From Flectonema sp. DT1601 (taxonomy: Eukaryota > Euglenozoa > Diplonemea > Diplonemida > Diplonemidae), in assembly GCA_964019425.1 (NCBI GenBank), contig OZ025858.1:496001-560000 (forward strand): a stretch of DNA of 64,000 nucleotides, written 5' to 3'. Numbering within the stretch: position 1 is the first letter of the stretch; each line of letters begins with the position of its first letter. The notes beneath the pieces were generated by a model, which saw only the letters and a program-made list of their open reading frames with translations, searched no databases and had not been told where the DNA came from. Below are positions 11,429 through 21,190 of this stretch, one piece after another. The position numbers and the translations under genes were made by a program.

Positions 11429-12994
11429 ATGAAGTATCTAATTGATGTTCATGAGAAGTATGAAACTTTTAAGTACATTCCGTATCCTTTATGTGGTCCT
11501 CTACATAAGTTTATGTATGGAAACATACAAAAAGGACGTGAAATGATGCCGACAGTCATCCCTCGGGAGGTTGCTGTTTGTGGAACTCATTCAGGTCATT
11601 CTGTTGTTGAGAAGGATGTGTTTAAAAATAATTTTAATGAATTCACACACGGCTTATTTGAGAGTATGCAATGGGGAAATCTTATTGTGATCGGAGGAAG
11701 TGTTGTTAGCAGCGCTTTGGGATCGATTGTTGGATTTGAAAATTCAGATGTTGATTGTTATATCTACGGAATACTTGATAAGAATGAATTCATTCAAAAA
11801 ATACAACAAATAAAACGATGTCTGTGCAAACAAGCTTCAACCATGGGCGTGTCTTCATCAGTGGCTATACGAACACCGTGTACCATAACAATCAGTTTCG
11901 GATATCCTTATAGGAGTATTCAAATTATTACTTCTCCTTGGCAATCTCCGGAACACATCTTATCAACCTGCGATATAGAACCAACCTCATTAGGGTGGAC
12001 GGGTAGTAAGTTATTATCAACTCCCAGGGCTAGGTTTGGACTGAATCACCGCTGTTTGATACCAAATAACAGATCAGTAAACATAAGGGGAGGACGAGAG
12101 TACCCTACTAGACTAGCGAAGTATGCGAAAAGAGGTTTCTCTGTGGTGGATCCTCTCTTGTGTGAGAGTCATTTTGAAACTGTTCTCTCTACGTTGAATC
12201 TCAAATCCAAGTCGTGTAATTTGAAAATTTCATCAGTAATTTCTGAAACGATAATACACGGGGTGATTGCGGCTGGGAAGCAATTCCGTGGGAGGAGAAA
12301 ATCATATTTGGCATTCTGCTTAAGTTCGATGGACTTACCTGGTGACCTGTCAAAAGTAGTAAGTGAGTATGCTGATGACAGAGATAAAAAGAAAAGAGAT
12401 CATCACGAAGTTTATTCCAATGCAGGCGTTCCGTACGGACCTGGCAAATCAGTCAATGAAATACGATCATGGATACTGTGGATGGAAATGTTGAGCATGA
12501 CTACCTGCGGGTATTGTAATGTGATGGGTAAATTCGAGCTTTTGAGGGGACCTGACATCAGGTTACCTCGATTTCAACCGATAATTGATCCTTATTCGAA
12601 AGACAAATATCACGTTGAGGAATTACAACCTGGATCGGAGTTTGTTAATTACGGAGATTGTTCTAAAATAGATAAACACTACTACTCATTACTTAAGGTT
12701 GATGAATTTATAGAAGAGTTGCACAGTGCTCGTTTTCTTATGAAGGCTTCTTTGGAGGCGATGAAGAAATCTGCTGCTGCTCCTCCCCCTTTGAAACCAT
12801 TTTTAACATTCTCAACGGAGGAGGCCATCGAATGGGACGCATTTCAGAGGGGGTTGCGAAAATTGAATCGCAGACCTGAGTTACAGAAGGATCTCAAAAA
12901 AATAAAAATCAGAAAAATTAAAGCCGTTGTAAAGTCAAACAGATCGAAGACACGAAAAAATAAATTCTTCGAAATATTGGAAGCCGTTTGTTGA
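11429..12994 (+). CDS. Nucleotidyltransferase-fold protein (521 aa)
   Basis: The protein carries the pattern of DNA polymerase beta-like nucleotidyltransferases: VIGGSV with Gly89-Gly90-Ser91, then SDVD with Asp107 and Asp109, followed by CYIYG. Further on, YPYRSIQIITSPWQSPEHIL, LSTPRAR and RLAKYAKRGFSV match a family that I know from fungi, amoebae and large DNA viruses, often beside ankyrin repeats. No ankyrin repeats are visible here. The substrate of the family is not established to my knowledge. The C-terminal 60 residues are Lys/Arg-rich (KKIKIRKIKAVVK) and may bind nucleic acid or direct the protein to the nucleus. I chose the ATG at 11429, which follows an AT-rich leader; no ATG lies upstream in frame. 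Confidence 0.7.
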   Translation: MKYLIDVHEKYETFKYIPYPLCGPLHKFMYGNIQKGREMMPTVIPREVAVCGTHSGHSVVEKDVFKNNFNEFTHGLFESMQWGNLIVIGGSVVSSALGSIVGFENSDVDCYIYGILDKNEFIQKIQQIKRCLCKQASTMGVSSSVAIRTPCTITISFGYPYRSIQIITSPWQSPEHILSTCDIEPTSLGWTGSKLLSTPRARFGLNHRCLIPNNRSVNIRGGREYPTRLAKYAKRGFSVVDPLLCESHFETVLSTLNLKSKSCNLKISSVISETIIHGVIAAGKQFRGRRKSYLAFCLSSMDLPGDLSKVVSEYADDRDKKKRDHHEVYSNAGVPYGPGKSVNEIRSWILWMEMLSMTTCGYCNVMGKFELLRGPDIRLPRFQPIIDPYSKDKYHVEELQPGSEFVNYGDCSKIDKHYYSLLKVDEFIEELHSARFLMKASLEAMKKSAAAPPPLKPFLTFSTEEAIEWDAFQRGLRKLNRRPELQKDLKKIKIRKIKAVVKSNRSKTRKNKFFEILEAVC

Positions 12995-13914
12995 AAATTT
13001 TTTTAAGTTGACTGGTGGTAGTTGGTGCGCTGTATTTTTGTATTTCTTTTTTTTTCAAAAATTAAAAAAAAAAAAAAAATCCTTTCTCTCTTCTCATGTT
13101 ACTTTTGTTCAAAAGGTTTTTATTTTCAATTCCGAGACCTGCTGTAAGTTAAAAGTAACATTTCCCCCTTTTATTTGCAGTCATGTACTACGCTGCCGCT
13201 GACAGTCAGGATTGTCGGAGAAATTGTTGTTCCTTTTGAGCTTGAAAATGCAGTATCAGAATACCCCTTTTGGGGTGATGGATTCAAAAGTTATTTCTTA
13301 TTAATAGTTTTTATGCTGATCGTTTAATACACTCAGCTGCTTAGGTTTATTAACGAGGTGCCATAGGTGCCTTTTCTCTCTCTCTCCCTCTCTCTCATTC
13401 CTTTTCTAACTCTTAGTTCGAGCCATGCACACTTATCCAGTTCGATTCCTGTTCAGAACATTCATTGTGCAGCAAACCGCTCAATGGGTGATTTAGGCAA
13501 CTTGTACTTGGCTTACACACTTGAAGACTACCGGTTTTCTCAGATTGGATTCCAGCAGACAAAGAAAAAGCAGGGGAACCGTGTTTTCTTCCCCGGTATT
13601 TAAAAAAAAAAAAAAAAAATACTCTTTCAGCTCGTTTTTACAGATGTTGGTCTGCCGGTCGTGACTTCCTTCTGTTGATTTTTTTAAGTCTAATTTTCCC
13701 CCTCTTTTTTTTTTTTTTTTTTTACCCCACTCCGATATCGGAAGGAGGGAGATGGTCTGTTTATTGTCGATAGCACACATTTCTCTATCCCTGTTTGCTA
13801 ACCTTAAAACAGTACTCTTGTCCCTCTCACCTTCCTTGGTACTTTATTTGGGTGGATTTTTTCCCCTTTTTCCCCCCGGAGTTTAGTATTATCTCTTTAG
13901 CAGTGAACCTCACA
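12995..13914. other. Spacer with a repeat copy
   Basis: No gene is supported. It contains the second copy of the dispersed repeat (13172-13245), a CT microsatellite near 13375-13396, T and A runs, and at its end the leader of the next gene with a CTCTTTAGCAG acceptor-like site at 13893-13903. Confidence 0.55.
13172..13245 (+). repeat. Dispersed repeat shared with 7746-7831
   Basis: Second copy of the repeat described at 7746, beginning 178 bases after the stop of the nucleotidyltransferase-fold gene. The shared core includes CTACGCTGCCG, GATTGTC, GGAGAAATTGTTGTT and CTTTTGAG. Confidence 0.7.
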
Positions 13915-15363
13915 ATGGGGATGCCAACGGAAATAGCAGCTGATGTTGAAAACGAAGAGAGACTCACAAAGAAAAGAGTCCGACTTCCTTTAAAACAACG
14001 AAGACTAGCACACAATAAGAATGGAGCTGTGGTCGCGGGATTGACAGCAGCAGTTGTGAGTTGGATTTTGAGAACGGAATGTACTACACTACTTCAACAG
14101 CATCAAGATGATGGAAATAACAATGCTCATATCACAACTATGCAACGAACCGTCTCGAGGCTTGCTTCTGATAATGAGACGCTCAGATCATCGCTTCAGG
14201 CTCTGAAACAAAAATATAACGAATACGCTACCACGACGGAAATACGAGAATCATATGCCCACGAAGTTGACTCGATTTTAAAAGAAAAATTAAAACACAG
14301 TGAGGAACAACAATCTCTCCACGAAGAGAAGAAAATAATGGAAGAAATATCACACTATGCCAGACAGGTAGCGTTACAAGACATTACAGAGATGGGGGTT
14401 TCGAATCCCTGTGAAATGCTTAAAGAGTTATTTTACAGTCACCAACAGTGGAAAATAAAAGAACAAAAATACAACGATAACATAATCACACTCAAAGAGA
14501 GAATTTTTCAACTAACTACCTCTGAGAAGAATGCGATAAAGAGAACATCTGAGTTGATACAAATTCATGAGCAATGTGAAAGTCATCAACCATCTACATC
14601 TCATCTCAATCACCTTATTAGTTACAGAGAATACCGGACTCATATTGAAGTTTTTAGAAATAAAAATAAAGAATTAAAAAGACAAGTTGCTCAACTAAAA
14701 TGGCAACTAAACCATCCAACAGAATTGGACTACGATGAGAGTGAGCAGATTAAATTGGAATCTCCGACTAATCAAAGTATTTGTGATGCTAATAACCGTC
14801 GATTAGACGACATGACATATCACATAGCGTCGATGGTTGATCAGCTGTCGGTTAGAGAAAGTGAAGTACAGCAACAGGCGAGTCAGATCTCATCGTTTGT
14901 TGTTGATTTGAGAAATAGTCAATCTGAAGTTGCTTTCATGAAAAAAAAAATTATACAACTGGAAGAACAACTGCAATTATCTGAAGAAGAAAAGATAAGA
15001 ATCCGAAGAGAGATGAACAAACAAATCCAAACAAACGATTCGATTACCCAAAACAAAGTCTCATCTCAGTCAGAGATTCCCGAAGCATTAATTCGTCAAA
15101 ACATCGAATTAAAGGAACACCGTGAACTCCTCCTTCAAGAAAACTCTCTTCTTAAAAAGGCTTGGGAAGACCTACCAGCTGACCCCTCATCAAACCACCC
15201 TGACGGTGGTTGGTCATCATGGGGAGCTACCAAAGCGAGAGATATCTCTGGAATGTTTTTAAATCCTTCTTATATAAGACAAGCTACTCGATTTAAATCA
15301 ACATTCCCAGCTGCTTCTGTTCCGTCGATGGCTGGCCCGGGTAGTCCGCATTCCCGTCGCTGA
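13915..15363 (+). CDS. Single-span membrane protein with long coiled coil (482 aa)
   Basis: I do not recognise the family. The start at 13915 directly follows an acceptor-like AG (13902-13903); the frame is open further upstream but that part is spacer-like. The N-terminus is basic (KKRVRLPLKQRRLAHNK) and is followed by a hydrophobic helix at about residues 38-53 (AVVAGLTAAVVSWIL), so the protein is probably anchored in a membrane with the short basic end in the cytosol. Residues about 70-420 are rich in Glu, Gln, Lys and Leu with heptad spacing and look like several coiled-coil segments. Near the C-terminus lies GGWSSWG (Trp433, Trp436), resembling the tryptophan motifs of the next gene's product. 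A tether or organelle-organising role is possible but not shown. Confidence 0.8.
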   Translation: MGMPTEIAADVENEERLTKKRVRLPLKQRRLAHNKNGAVVAGLTAAVVSWILRTECTTLLQQHQDDGNNNAHITTMQRTVSRLASDNETLRSSLQALKQKYNEYATTTEIRESYAHEVDSILKEKLKHSEEQQSLHEEKKIMEEISHYARQVALQDITEMGVSNPCEMLKELFYSHQQWKIKEQKYNDNIITLKERIFQLTTSEKNAIKRTSELIQIHEQCESHQPSTSHLNHLISYREYRTHIEVFRNKNKELKRQVAQLKWQLNHPTELDYDESEQIKLESPTNQSICDANNRRLDDMTYHIASMVDQLSVRESEVQQQASQISSFVVDLRNSQSEVAFMKKKIIQLEEQLQLSEEEKIRIRREMNKQIQTNDSITQNKVSSQSEIPEALIRQNIELKEHRELLLQENSLLKKAWEDLPADPSSNHPDGGWSSWGATKARDISGMFLNPSYIRQATRFKSTFPAASVPSMAGPGSPHSRR

Positions 15364-15682
15364 GAAATATTTTCAAATTTACAATCAATCACTCTACTGA
15401 GATTGATTGATCCTACACTACCAATACTTGCGAAATATTATAGAGGGGTGTTTTTTTTTTTTGTTTAATTTTTATTTTATTTTCAACAGTGAATTATCTA
15501 ATGTCAAAAAAAATAGTATTTAAATACCTGTTTTATGGTGACAGTAAAGTAATTTTTTCGTGCAAAAAAACAAAAAAAAAGACCCTGCTGTATATTCTTC
15601 CACAGATAGATCTAAATTTAAAAAAAAAAAAAATGATTTCTTAACGTTGTGAGTATCAAGAGGGATAAATAAATAAATAAAA

Positions 15683-17824
15683 ATGGTGATTAGGACTCCT
15701 CCTGAAGGACTGTATACTTCGCTAGTTGAGGGAAATGTAAAAGTTCTTAATGAGATCTTGATTGAGGTGGTCACTTCGATAGCAAAAAATTACAAACGAG
15801 AAACTGAAGAAGGTCGAGTAGTGGGAATCGATTGTGAAAATAATTTAAAAAAAGAATTTCAAAATAACACGATGATCAAGACTGCGATGAAATGCTCTTC
15901 TTCACGTGATGTTATTAAAGAAGCAGAGGACCAGCTGTTAGAAATGCATGATGAAATTAATATACAAAAACTTCACTCATGGAGAAAAACAACGGAAAAA
16001 GCATTAACACAAATACAACCACTCCTGAATGAGCTTTTGTTTTTGGAGAATGAACTTAGATCGCTTCAGAAAACAAAAAATAAAAAACAAACGAAAACTA
16101 TTTTTTCAGCAGCCAAACGAGGGCTGAAGAAGGGAATCAAACGAGGAACTAAATTATTCAAATCATCGAAGGGGAAGACATCGTCGTCGGTGTCGATACC
16201 AAAATCTGGAATAAAGACAGCGATGAAGGGACCCCCCGCTGTTAAAGGATCAGTCTTAAGAAATAAAAACACATCCGTGACAAGGATATCAAATAGCAAC
16301 AATCATATGCAGGTCGTTACTTCTGCCGGGTTGAGTGCCGGGTTGTTCGGAGGTGTCGCTTCGTTGAGAAAATCGATCAGAAATTCTGAAAATTCAAAAA
16401 TAGAAACGGGAAAACAAAACAACAATTCAGTTGACACGATTATAGTCCCAGCTATTCAAGATGCCGCGATCGCTGCCGGGACTGCTGGTGGAACAGCTTT
16501 TGCTGTTTCTCAAGCAGCAGAAAGTTCAGCCTTAGTAACCATCGTTACTCCAGGCATCACAACAGGTGTGTTTACACTCATAGGTGTTGGGTCAGCTGTG
16601 AGCGCCTGGTCGAGTGGTTCAATGACACAACGTGAATTTCAAAAAACCCTCGCTAAGATCTCGATGAATACTACAATCACAGCAGTCTCTGTTGCCTCAC
16701 TTGTAACTGCTCCAGCTACTGGTGCTGCTGTCGGGTTTGGATCTGTTTTATTAGAAGTGTTTGGGCTCACTGATCACTTCAGCACTCTACTGTTTGGTAG
16801 AGATAGGAGATCTCTTAGAGTAGAGTTGATAACTTCTTATGCATCAGCTTTGAATGTACTCCCGCAATCAACTAATGAAGCTGCTCGTGTTAGTTTTAAT
16901 GAACTGGCTTACCTGACATCACGTTACGGAACAGCTGAGGATATTCATATTCTTGAGTACTGTTGTTCACAGTTCTTGGTACTACGAGATGATCAATCAA
17001 CTACTCAAGAAACTCTATCTGCTGAGAGTGTTACTAATTTAGATATGCGGCCGACTAATAAATCATCTCATGATTGGTCTTCTTGGTTATCAAAGACAGC
17101 AGACTCTTCTAACTCATCTGTCAGAGCAGATGTCACAGAAAGAGAACCTTCTGAAGTTGTCTCACACATTGATGTTTCACAAATGCGTCCAATAACTAAA
17201 TCCACGACTGGTTGGAATTGGTTCTCAAAGACAACACCGATACTGAACTCTAACAAACCTGACGATGATAATGATGAATTAGCTTCTGATGGTTTTATTG
17301 AAAAAGACGAGTCAGATGCGGACAGCGATCAGCTGACTGATACTCAACTAGCAGACGAATCCGATAACAAACGGTCTTCTTGTGATGATGTCTCAGATAA
17401 GTCAACTCTCAGTTGGTCAAATTGGTTTTCAACAAGATCGAATCCTGCCGTCGATAATAATGAAGTCAAAGTTAGTACTTCACTCTCATCTAATGGTTGG
17501 AAATGGTTCTCGAAATCAACAGAAACTATTTCTACTGAAGGTACTCAGACTGTTGATAACTTACTCACATCAGGTAGTCCTGTGGACTCAGATGAGAAGA
17601 CGATTGATAAAAACACCGAATCAAATAACAATTGGAGTTGGTTCTCACGAAATAAATTACAAACTGAACACCTCAACGATGAGGATGAGCAACCTGAGAA
17701 TACAACTTCTTCATGGAAATGGCCATCCGTTCCACTCCCACTCAGAAATGGAACACCACGACAACAACCTTTGGAATTGGGTGTTAATTTTGTTGAAGGT
17801 AGCGTAGATTCAATTACGAAATAA
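15683..17824 (+). CDS. Membrane protein with glycine-rich helices and six tryptophan motifs (713 aa)
   Basis: No family is recognised. Residues 1-150 are charged and helical. Residues 130-215 are basic (KRGLKKGIKRGTKLFK). A hydrophobic, Gly/Ala-rich region at about 250-375 could form several helices packed by small residues (AAIAAGTAGGTAFAV, VTPGITTGVFTLIGVGSAV, ATGAAVGFGSVLLEVFG). Residues 450-713 are acidic and probably disordered, but carry six short motifs of the form W-x(1,2)-W-F/L/P-S: WSSWLS 465, WNWFS 511, WSNWFS 578, WKWFS 606, WSWFS 651, WKWPS 678. Such evenly spread aromatic motifs in a disordered tail usually bind a partner repeatedly. The upstream gene product has a similar WSSWG, suggesting a shared partner. 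Real gene: high confidence; function: unknown. Confidence 0.8.
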   Translation: MVIRTPPEGLYTSLVEGNVKVLNEILIEVVTSIAKNYKRETEEGRVVGIDCENNLKKEFQNNTMIKTAMKCSSSRDVIKEAEDQLLEMHDEINIQKLHSWRKTTEKALTQIQPLLNELLFLENELRSLQKTKNKKQTKTIFSAAKRGLKKGIKRGTKLFKSSKGKTSSSVSIPKSGIKTAMKGPPAVKGSVLRNKNTSVTRISNSNNHMQVVTSAGLSAGLFGGVASLRKSIRNSENSKIETGKQNNNSVDTIIVPAIQDAAIAAGTAGGTAFAVSQAAESSALVTIVTPGITTGVFTLIGVGSAVSAWSSGSMTQREFQKTLAKISMNTTITAVSVASLVTAPATGAAVGFGSVLLEVFGLTDHFSTLLFGRDRRSLRVELITSYASALNVLPQSTNEAARVSFNELAYLTSRYGTAEDIHILEYCCSQFLVLRDDQSTTQETLSAESVTNLDMRPTNKSSHDWSSWLSKTADSSNSSVRADVTEREPSEVVSHIDVSQMRPITKSTTGWNWFSKTTPILNSNKPDDDNDELASDGFIEKDESDADSDQLTDTQLADESDNKRSSCDDVSDKSTLSWSNWFSTRSNPAVDNNEVKVSTSLSSNGWKWFSKSTETISTEGTQTVDNLLTSGSPVDSDEKTIDKNTESNNNWSWFSRNKLQTEHLNDEDEQPENTTSSWKWPSVPLPLRNGTPRQQPLELGVNFVEGSVDSITK

Positions 17825-18184
17825 TATATTTAAGAGAGAGAGAGAGAGAGAAGAGTTCATCATTAATGCTTATGAACCCTACTTTTGGAGAAGCTCTTAT
17901 TGCTTGTTATATCGAGGAAATTATTTAATACGACAGGTAAGTTGCTCGCACTTCTGTTTTTTACACTCTACCGCATTGGGTCAGGTGCGTGTGGTAAAAT
18001 TACTTCATTGGAAAAAAAAAAAAAAAAATTCTAACTTTTTTTATGGTACTTTTGTAGGCCTCGTTGTTTTTACACTTTTGTTTTGTTGATTATGTTTGAA
18101 TGTGTTACAATTAAATGAAACATTTTTTTTTTTTTTTTTTTTTTTGTTCACACCACGCCCATCAGTTCTACAGCACTCTTTAAA
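17825..18184. other. Spacer with GA microsatellite
   Basis: A (GA)n run at about 17832-17853 follows the stop codon, then AT-rich sequence with A and T runs. The leader of the F-box gene occupies the end, with a long T tract followed by an AG-poor stretch; I see no gene. Confidence 0.5.
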
Positions 18185-20098
18185 ATGGACGAGACACAGG
18201 TTGAATTCCTTCCTCCAGACATGTTGAGGAAGTGTTTTAGTTTTGTTCCGACCCCTTTGAAAATCCACTCAGTTTCTGTAGTGAATCGTTCCTGGAGAGA
18301 AGTATCAAATATGAGTGAATGGTACATAGAAGAGCAGCACATGAGACTCACGGACAGTTTTATTTGGGAAAAAGATTGGGAAATCGAGAGACTGACGATA
18401 GACACGTCGAATTTCATTGAAAAATATTTTGTTGAGTTGACGAAGACTTCAGCTGTGAAGAATCTCCGACTTAACTTTGAAGTAGGAAATCGACTTTGGG
18501 ATGTCCTCTCAGAGATGTCGATAAGCAGCTCATTAGAATCTATTAATTGTATCGATTTCACTCCGTCTGATTCTTTACAGTTGGGAGGTTTGCAAAGTCT
18601 CAACGCTTTTGCGATTCCAAAAGTTGAGAATTGGAATTCCATCCCAAAAACGTTGAAGTCACTAACTCTTTCTCACATAACAAATTCAAGTGCTATTTCT
18701 CACTTACAAAGACTGACCAACTTAACTGATTTAAGTTTAGCATCCTGTGATGAGCTAACCCAACCTGGTTTTGTCGCCATATCAAAAATTTCTTCTGGTC
18801 TTCTGTCGGCGGATTTTTCAAACACGTCCATCGATGCGTTCTCACTGGATAAGATCCTCCACACCGCTACTGGTCTACAGAAGTTATCTATTAGAGATTG
18901 TCAAAAACTAAAAGACAGAGATGATGTCGTTGGCGCTATCAAACCATCTGAGAAGTCTAACTCAAACCCGATGGCGAACCTTTTCGCAGAATTGAAAGCT
19001 GTCACTAAAAAAGTTCAAACACACGTACCTGCAGCATATCGTGATACCGAAAACGGTGATGAGGTGGTTGCTTCTCAAGAAGAAGAAGGAGGCTTCTTAT
19101 CAATTGGAGTTGGTAAGTGTCTTGTTCAACGAAAACTCTTAACTGAATTACAGGTATCTGGAGTTGGCTTCCTCGATGACTTCGGAGTGAGATTAATTCT
19201 AAAAGAATTACGACACTTAGAAATTTTTCGAATGACAAAGAACCGAGATATTACCGATGCCGGATTCGAACTGGACGGAATTTCATTACCACCGAACCTC
19301 CACACGATTTCTATTGGTAATTGTGTGCAGTTGACAGACTCAACTCTTGGAGTAATTTCAAAACAAGATTGTTTGCAATCTCTTAACATCTCTGGCTGTA
19401 CTTCTGTTACAGAAGAGGGGGTCTTAGAGATCACTAGAAACTGTATTAAATTAAAGAAGCTTTATGCTTTCATGGTCTCTCTTCAATCTGCTGCTGGTAA
19501 TGGACTGAGTCGTCCCTCCTTCACGTCAGACAGTATTATCACAGATAGAGTACTGCAATCTCTGTGGAAACTTCCCGACTTTGAGCATTTCTGCACGGCA
19601 TGGCAGCCTCGGATTACTGCCGCTGGTTTTCCTGAAAATGAATATCGAAGTTTGAAGACTTTTCAAGCAGATTTTTGCAGCTTTGATGATGCCGCGTATC
19701 ATAAAATTGTTACGTCATTTCCCTTATTGAACACACTTAGTATTGGGTCATCTGTTAAACCAGAATCAGGTATGACTCCTGTCAGTACAGAATGTCTACT
19801 GACATTAGCTAGTAAAGATATTGTTCCTGGGTATATATCATTACAGACAGCAAGTCCTGTTCCGTTGACGAAATTAATTTCTAATGGTCGAATTCGTCAT
19901 TTGGATTTGGAATTCTTTGGGACCAAGAGTTCGTTCCCTGAAAAAGAATGGTTAGAGCTTTTAATTTCAGCTAATAAGTGCCTTACTCCAGTTTTTTTAG
20001 GAAAATATGCTCAAAAACTTATAAACGTTGATGCATTTGTTAGGTTTGCTCCAATCACCGCAAAAAGCAGACTGCAATCATCGGTCGTTGGAACTTAA
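18185..20098 (+). CDS. F-box and leucine-rich repeat protein (FBXL-like, 637 aa)
   Basis: The N-terminal 45 residues (FLPPDMLRKCFSFVPTPLKI then VSVVNRSWREVS) fit an F-box, the module that binds Skp1 in SCF ubiquitin ligases. Downstream are AMN1/FBXL-type leucine-rich repeats, for example LTDLSLASCDELTQPGF, LQKLSIRDCQKL, LHTISIGNCVQLTD and LQSLNISGCTSVTEEGV, spread over about residues 150-430 and interrupted by an acidic, presumably disordered insert at about 245-300. The C-terminal 200 residues contain weaker repeats. By family knowledge the repeats select a substrate for ubiquitylation; the substrate here is unknown. The retrotransposon begins less than 100 bases after the stop codon. Confidence 0.8.
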   Translation: MDETQVEFLPPDMLRKCFSFVPTPLKIHSVSVVNRSWREVSNMSEWYIEEQHMRLTDSFIWEKDWEIERLTIDTSNFIEKYFVELTKTSAVKNLRLNFEVGNRLWDVLSEMSISSSLESINCIDFTPSDSLQLGGLQSLNAFAIPKVENWNSIPKTLKSLTLSHITNSSAISHLQRLTNLTDLSLASCDELTQPGFVAISKISSGLLSADFSNTSIDAFSLDKILHTATGLQKLSIRDCQKLKDRDDVVGAIKPSEKSNSNPMANLFAELKAVTKKVQTHVPAAYRDTENGDEVVASQEEEGGFLSIGVGKCLVQRKLLTELQVSGVGFLDDFGVRLILKELRHLEIFRMTKNRDITDAGFELDGISLPPNLHTISIGNCVQLTDSTLGVISKQDCLQSLNISGCTSVTEEGVLEITRNCIKLKKLYAFMVSLQSAAGNGLSRPSFTSDSIITDRVLQSLWKLPDFEHFCTAWQPRITAAGFPENEYRSLKTFQADFCSFDDAAYHKIVTSFPLLNTLSIGSSVKPESGMTPVSTECLLTLASKDIVPGYISLQTASPVPLTKLISNGRIRHLDLEFFGTKSSFPEKEWLELLISANKCLTPVFLGKYAQKLINVDAFVRFAPITAKSRLQSSVVGT

Positions 20099-20180
20099 AA
20101 AAGCAAATTTTTCAGTATTATTATTATTATTGTTAACTTTACACCCTAGCTTCATTTGAAGGTGGTAGAATTTATCTTTT

Positions 20181-20294
20181 TTTTTTGCATTTAACAAGTA
20201 TTGTAAGAACGAAAAAGAATGTTGGCAGCACACGTAAACCTCCTTTAGCTTTATCAGTTTAAGTCGGTTCACGGTTTCGTGCACAAACAAAAAA
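20181..20294 (+). repeat. Retrotransposon split repeat A1
   Basis: Left terminal repeat of 114 bp, identical by eye to A2 at 23943-24056. Its right end sits a few bases before the start of the gag-like gene. Confidence 0.9.
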
Positions 20295-20302
20295 CTCACA
20301 AA

Positions 20303-21190
20303 ATGTCGAAAGTAGATATCCCACAAGATTTCGACTGGTCAACTGTCGAGGTGCCTGAGATCCCGGAAGGGGCGCATCCGTCAGCGACAGACCAATGTTG
20401 TGTGTTTCCGTTATGCGGAAAAATACATACGGACGGCACGAACTGTCACCGATGCGGTGAAATGGGCGAGACGGAATGTCTCAAGTCCCGTTTAGGCAAC
20501 GACGAAGTCACCCAAGCCAGGTGGTTGCCTGAGGCATCCCAGGAATGGGTGTGTCCTCCATGTGGGTTTGTGCTCCGGAATGGAGCCCCATATGCAATGC
20601 TCGTACCGGAAGGGCGACATTTTAACGCAACGATGCCAGTTGCGGAAACAGTTAAGGAATTAACTGTAGTGGAGCGGGTGACGATGGATCCACGTAGGGT
20701 CGTCACTTGGGTGGAAAACCTAAAAACCCCGTCTGGCCTGAATTACGTGTTTGCAGGTTTGCAACAGCGTTACGGCACAGTCAACGGAAAAGCAATCCCG
20801 GAGACTGCTGTCGAGGGCGGGGGGGCAGTGTCGCACGAAATGCGGCACTTGCTGAGAATGATTGACGGCCTGCTACCGGTCTCCAACAGCTCAGGGCACG
20901 TCAGGCAGACGTTGCAAGTGGCGGTGGACCGCATGGAAGATCTGCTGTTCTCGACGAGGAACAGAAAGATGACCGGCGCCTATGAGGGGTACCTCAAGAC
21001 GTACGGATACGGGGAGTATACGGAGCGACTAATTGGCCTCGCGATGAAGGAGACGATGAGAACCGCGCTCCCGGGACAAACCCACGAGGGTGACCAAATG
21101 AGCGGTGGCGACCGTAAACGTCATTTTTCCGGGAAGGGAGCTGGAGGAAATTTTTCCGGGAAGGGAGCTGGAGGAAAGAGGAAGTATTGA
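20303..21190 (+). CDS. Retrotransposon gag-like protein
   Basis: This 295-codon frame is the first gene of the element. The first 100 residues hold clustered cysteines and histidines (CHRCGEMGETEC, WVCPPCG), probably zinc-binding. The tail is a short glycine/lysine repeat (FSGKGAGG twice) ending in basic residues, as expected for nucleic-acid binding. The start at 20303 follows repeat A1. The gene ends directly in front of the recombinase gene. Confidence 0.7.
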   Translation: MSKVDIPQDFDWSTVEVPEIPEGAHPSATDQCCVFPLCGKIHTDGTNCHRCGEMGETECLKSRLGNDEVTQARWLPEASQEWVCPPCGFVLRNGAPYAMLVPEGRHFNATMPVAETVKELTVVERVTMDPRRVVTWVENLKTPSGLNYVFAGLQQRYGTVNGKAIPETAVEGGGAVSHEMRHLLRMIDGLLPVSNSSGHVRQTLQVAVDRMEDLLFSTRNRKMTGAYEGYLKTYGYGEYTERLIGLAMKETMRTALPGQTHEGDQMSGGDRKRHFSGKGAGGNFSGKGAGGKRKY

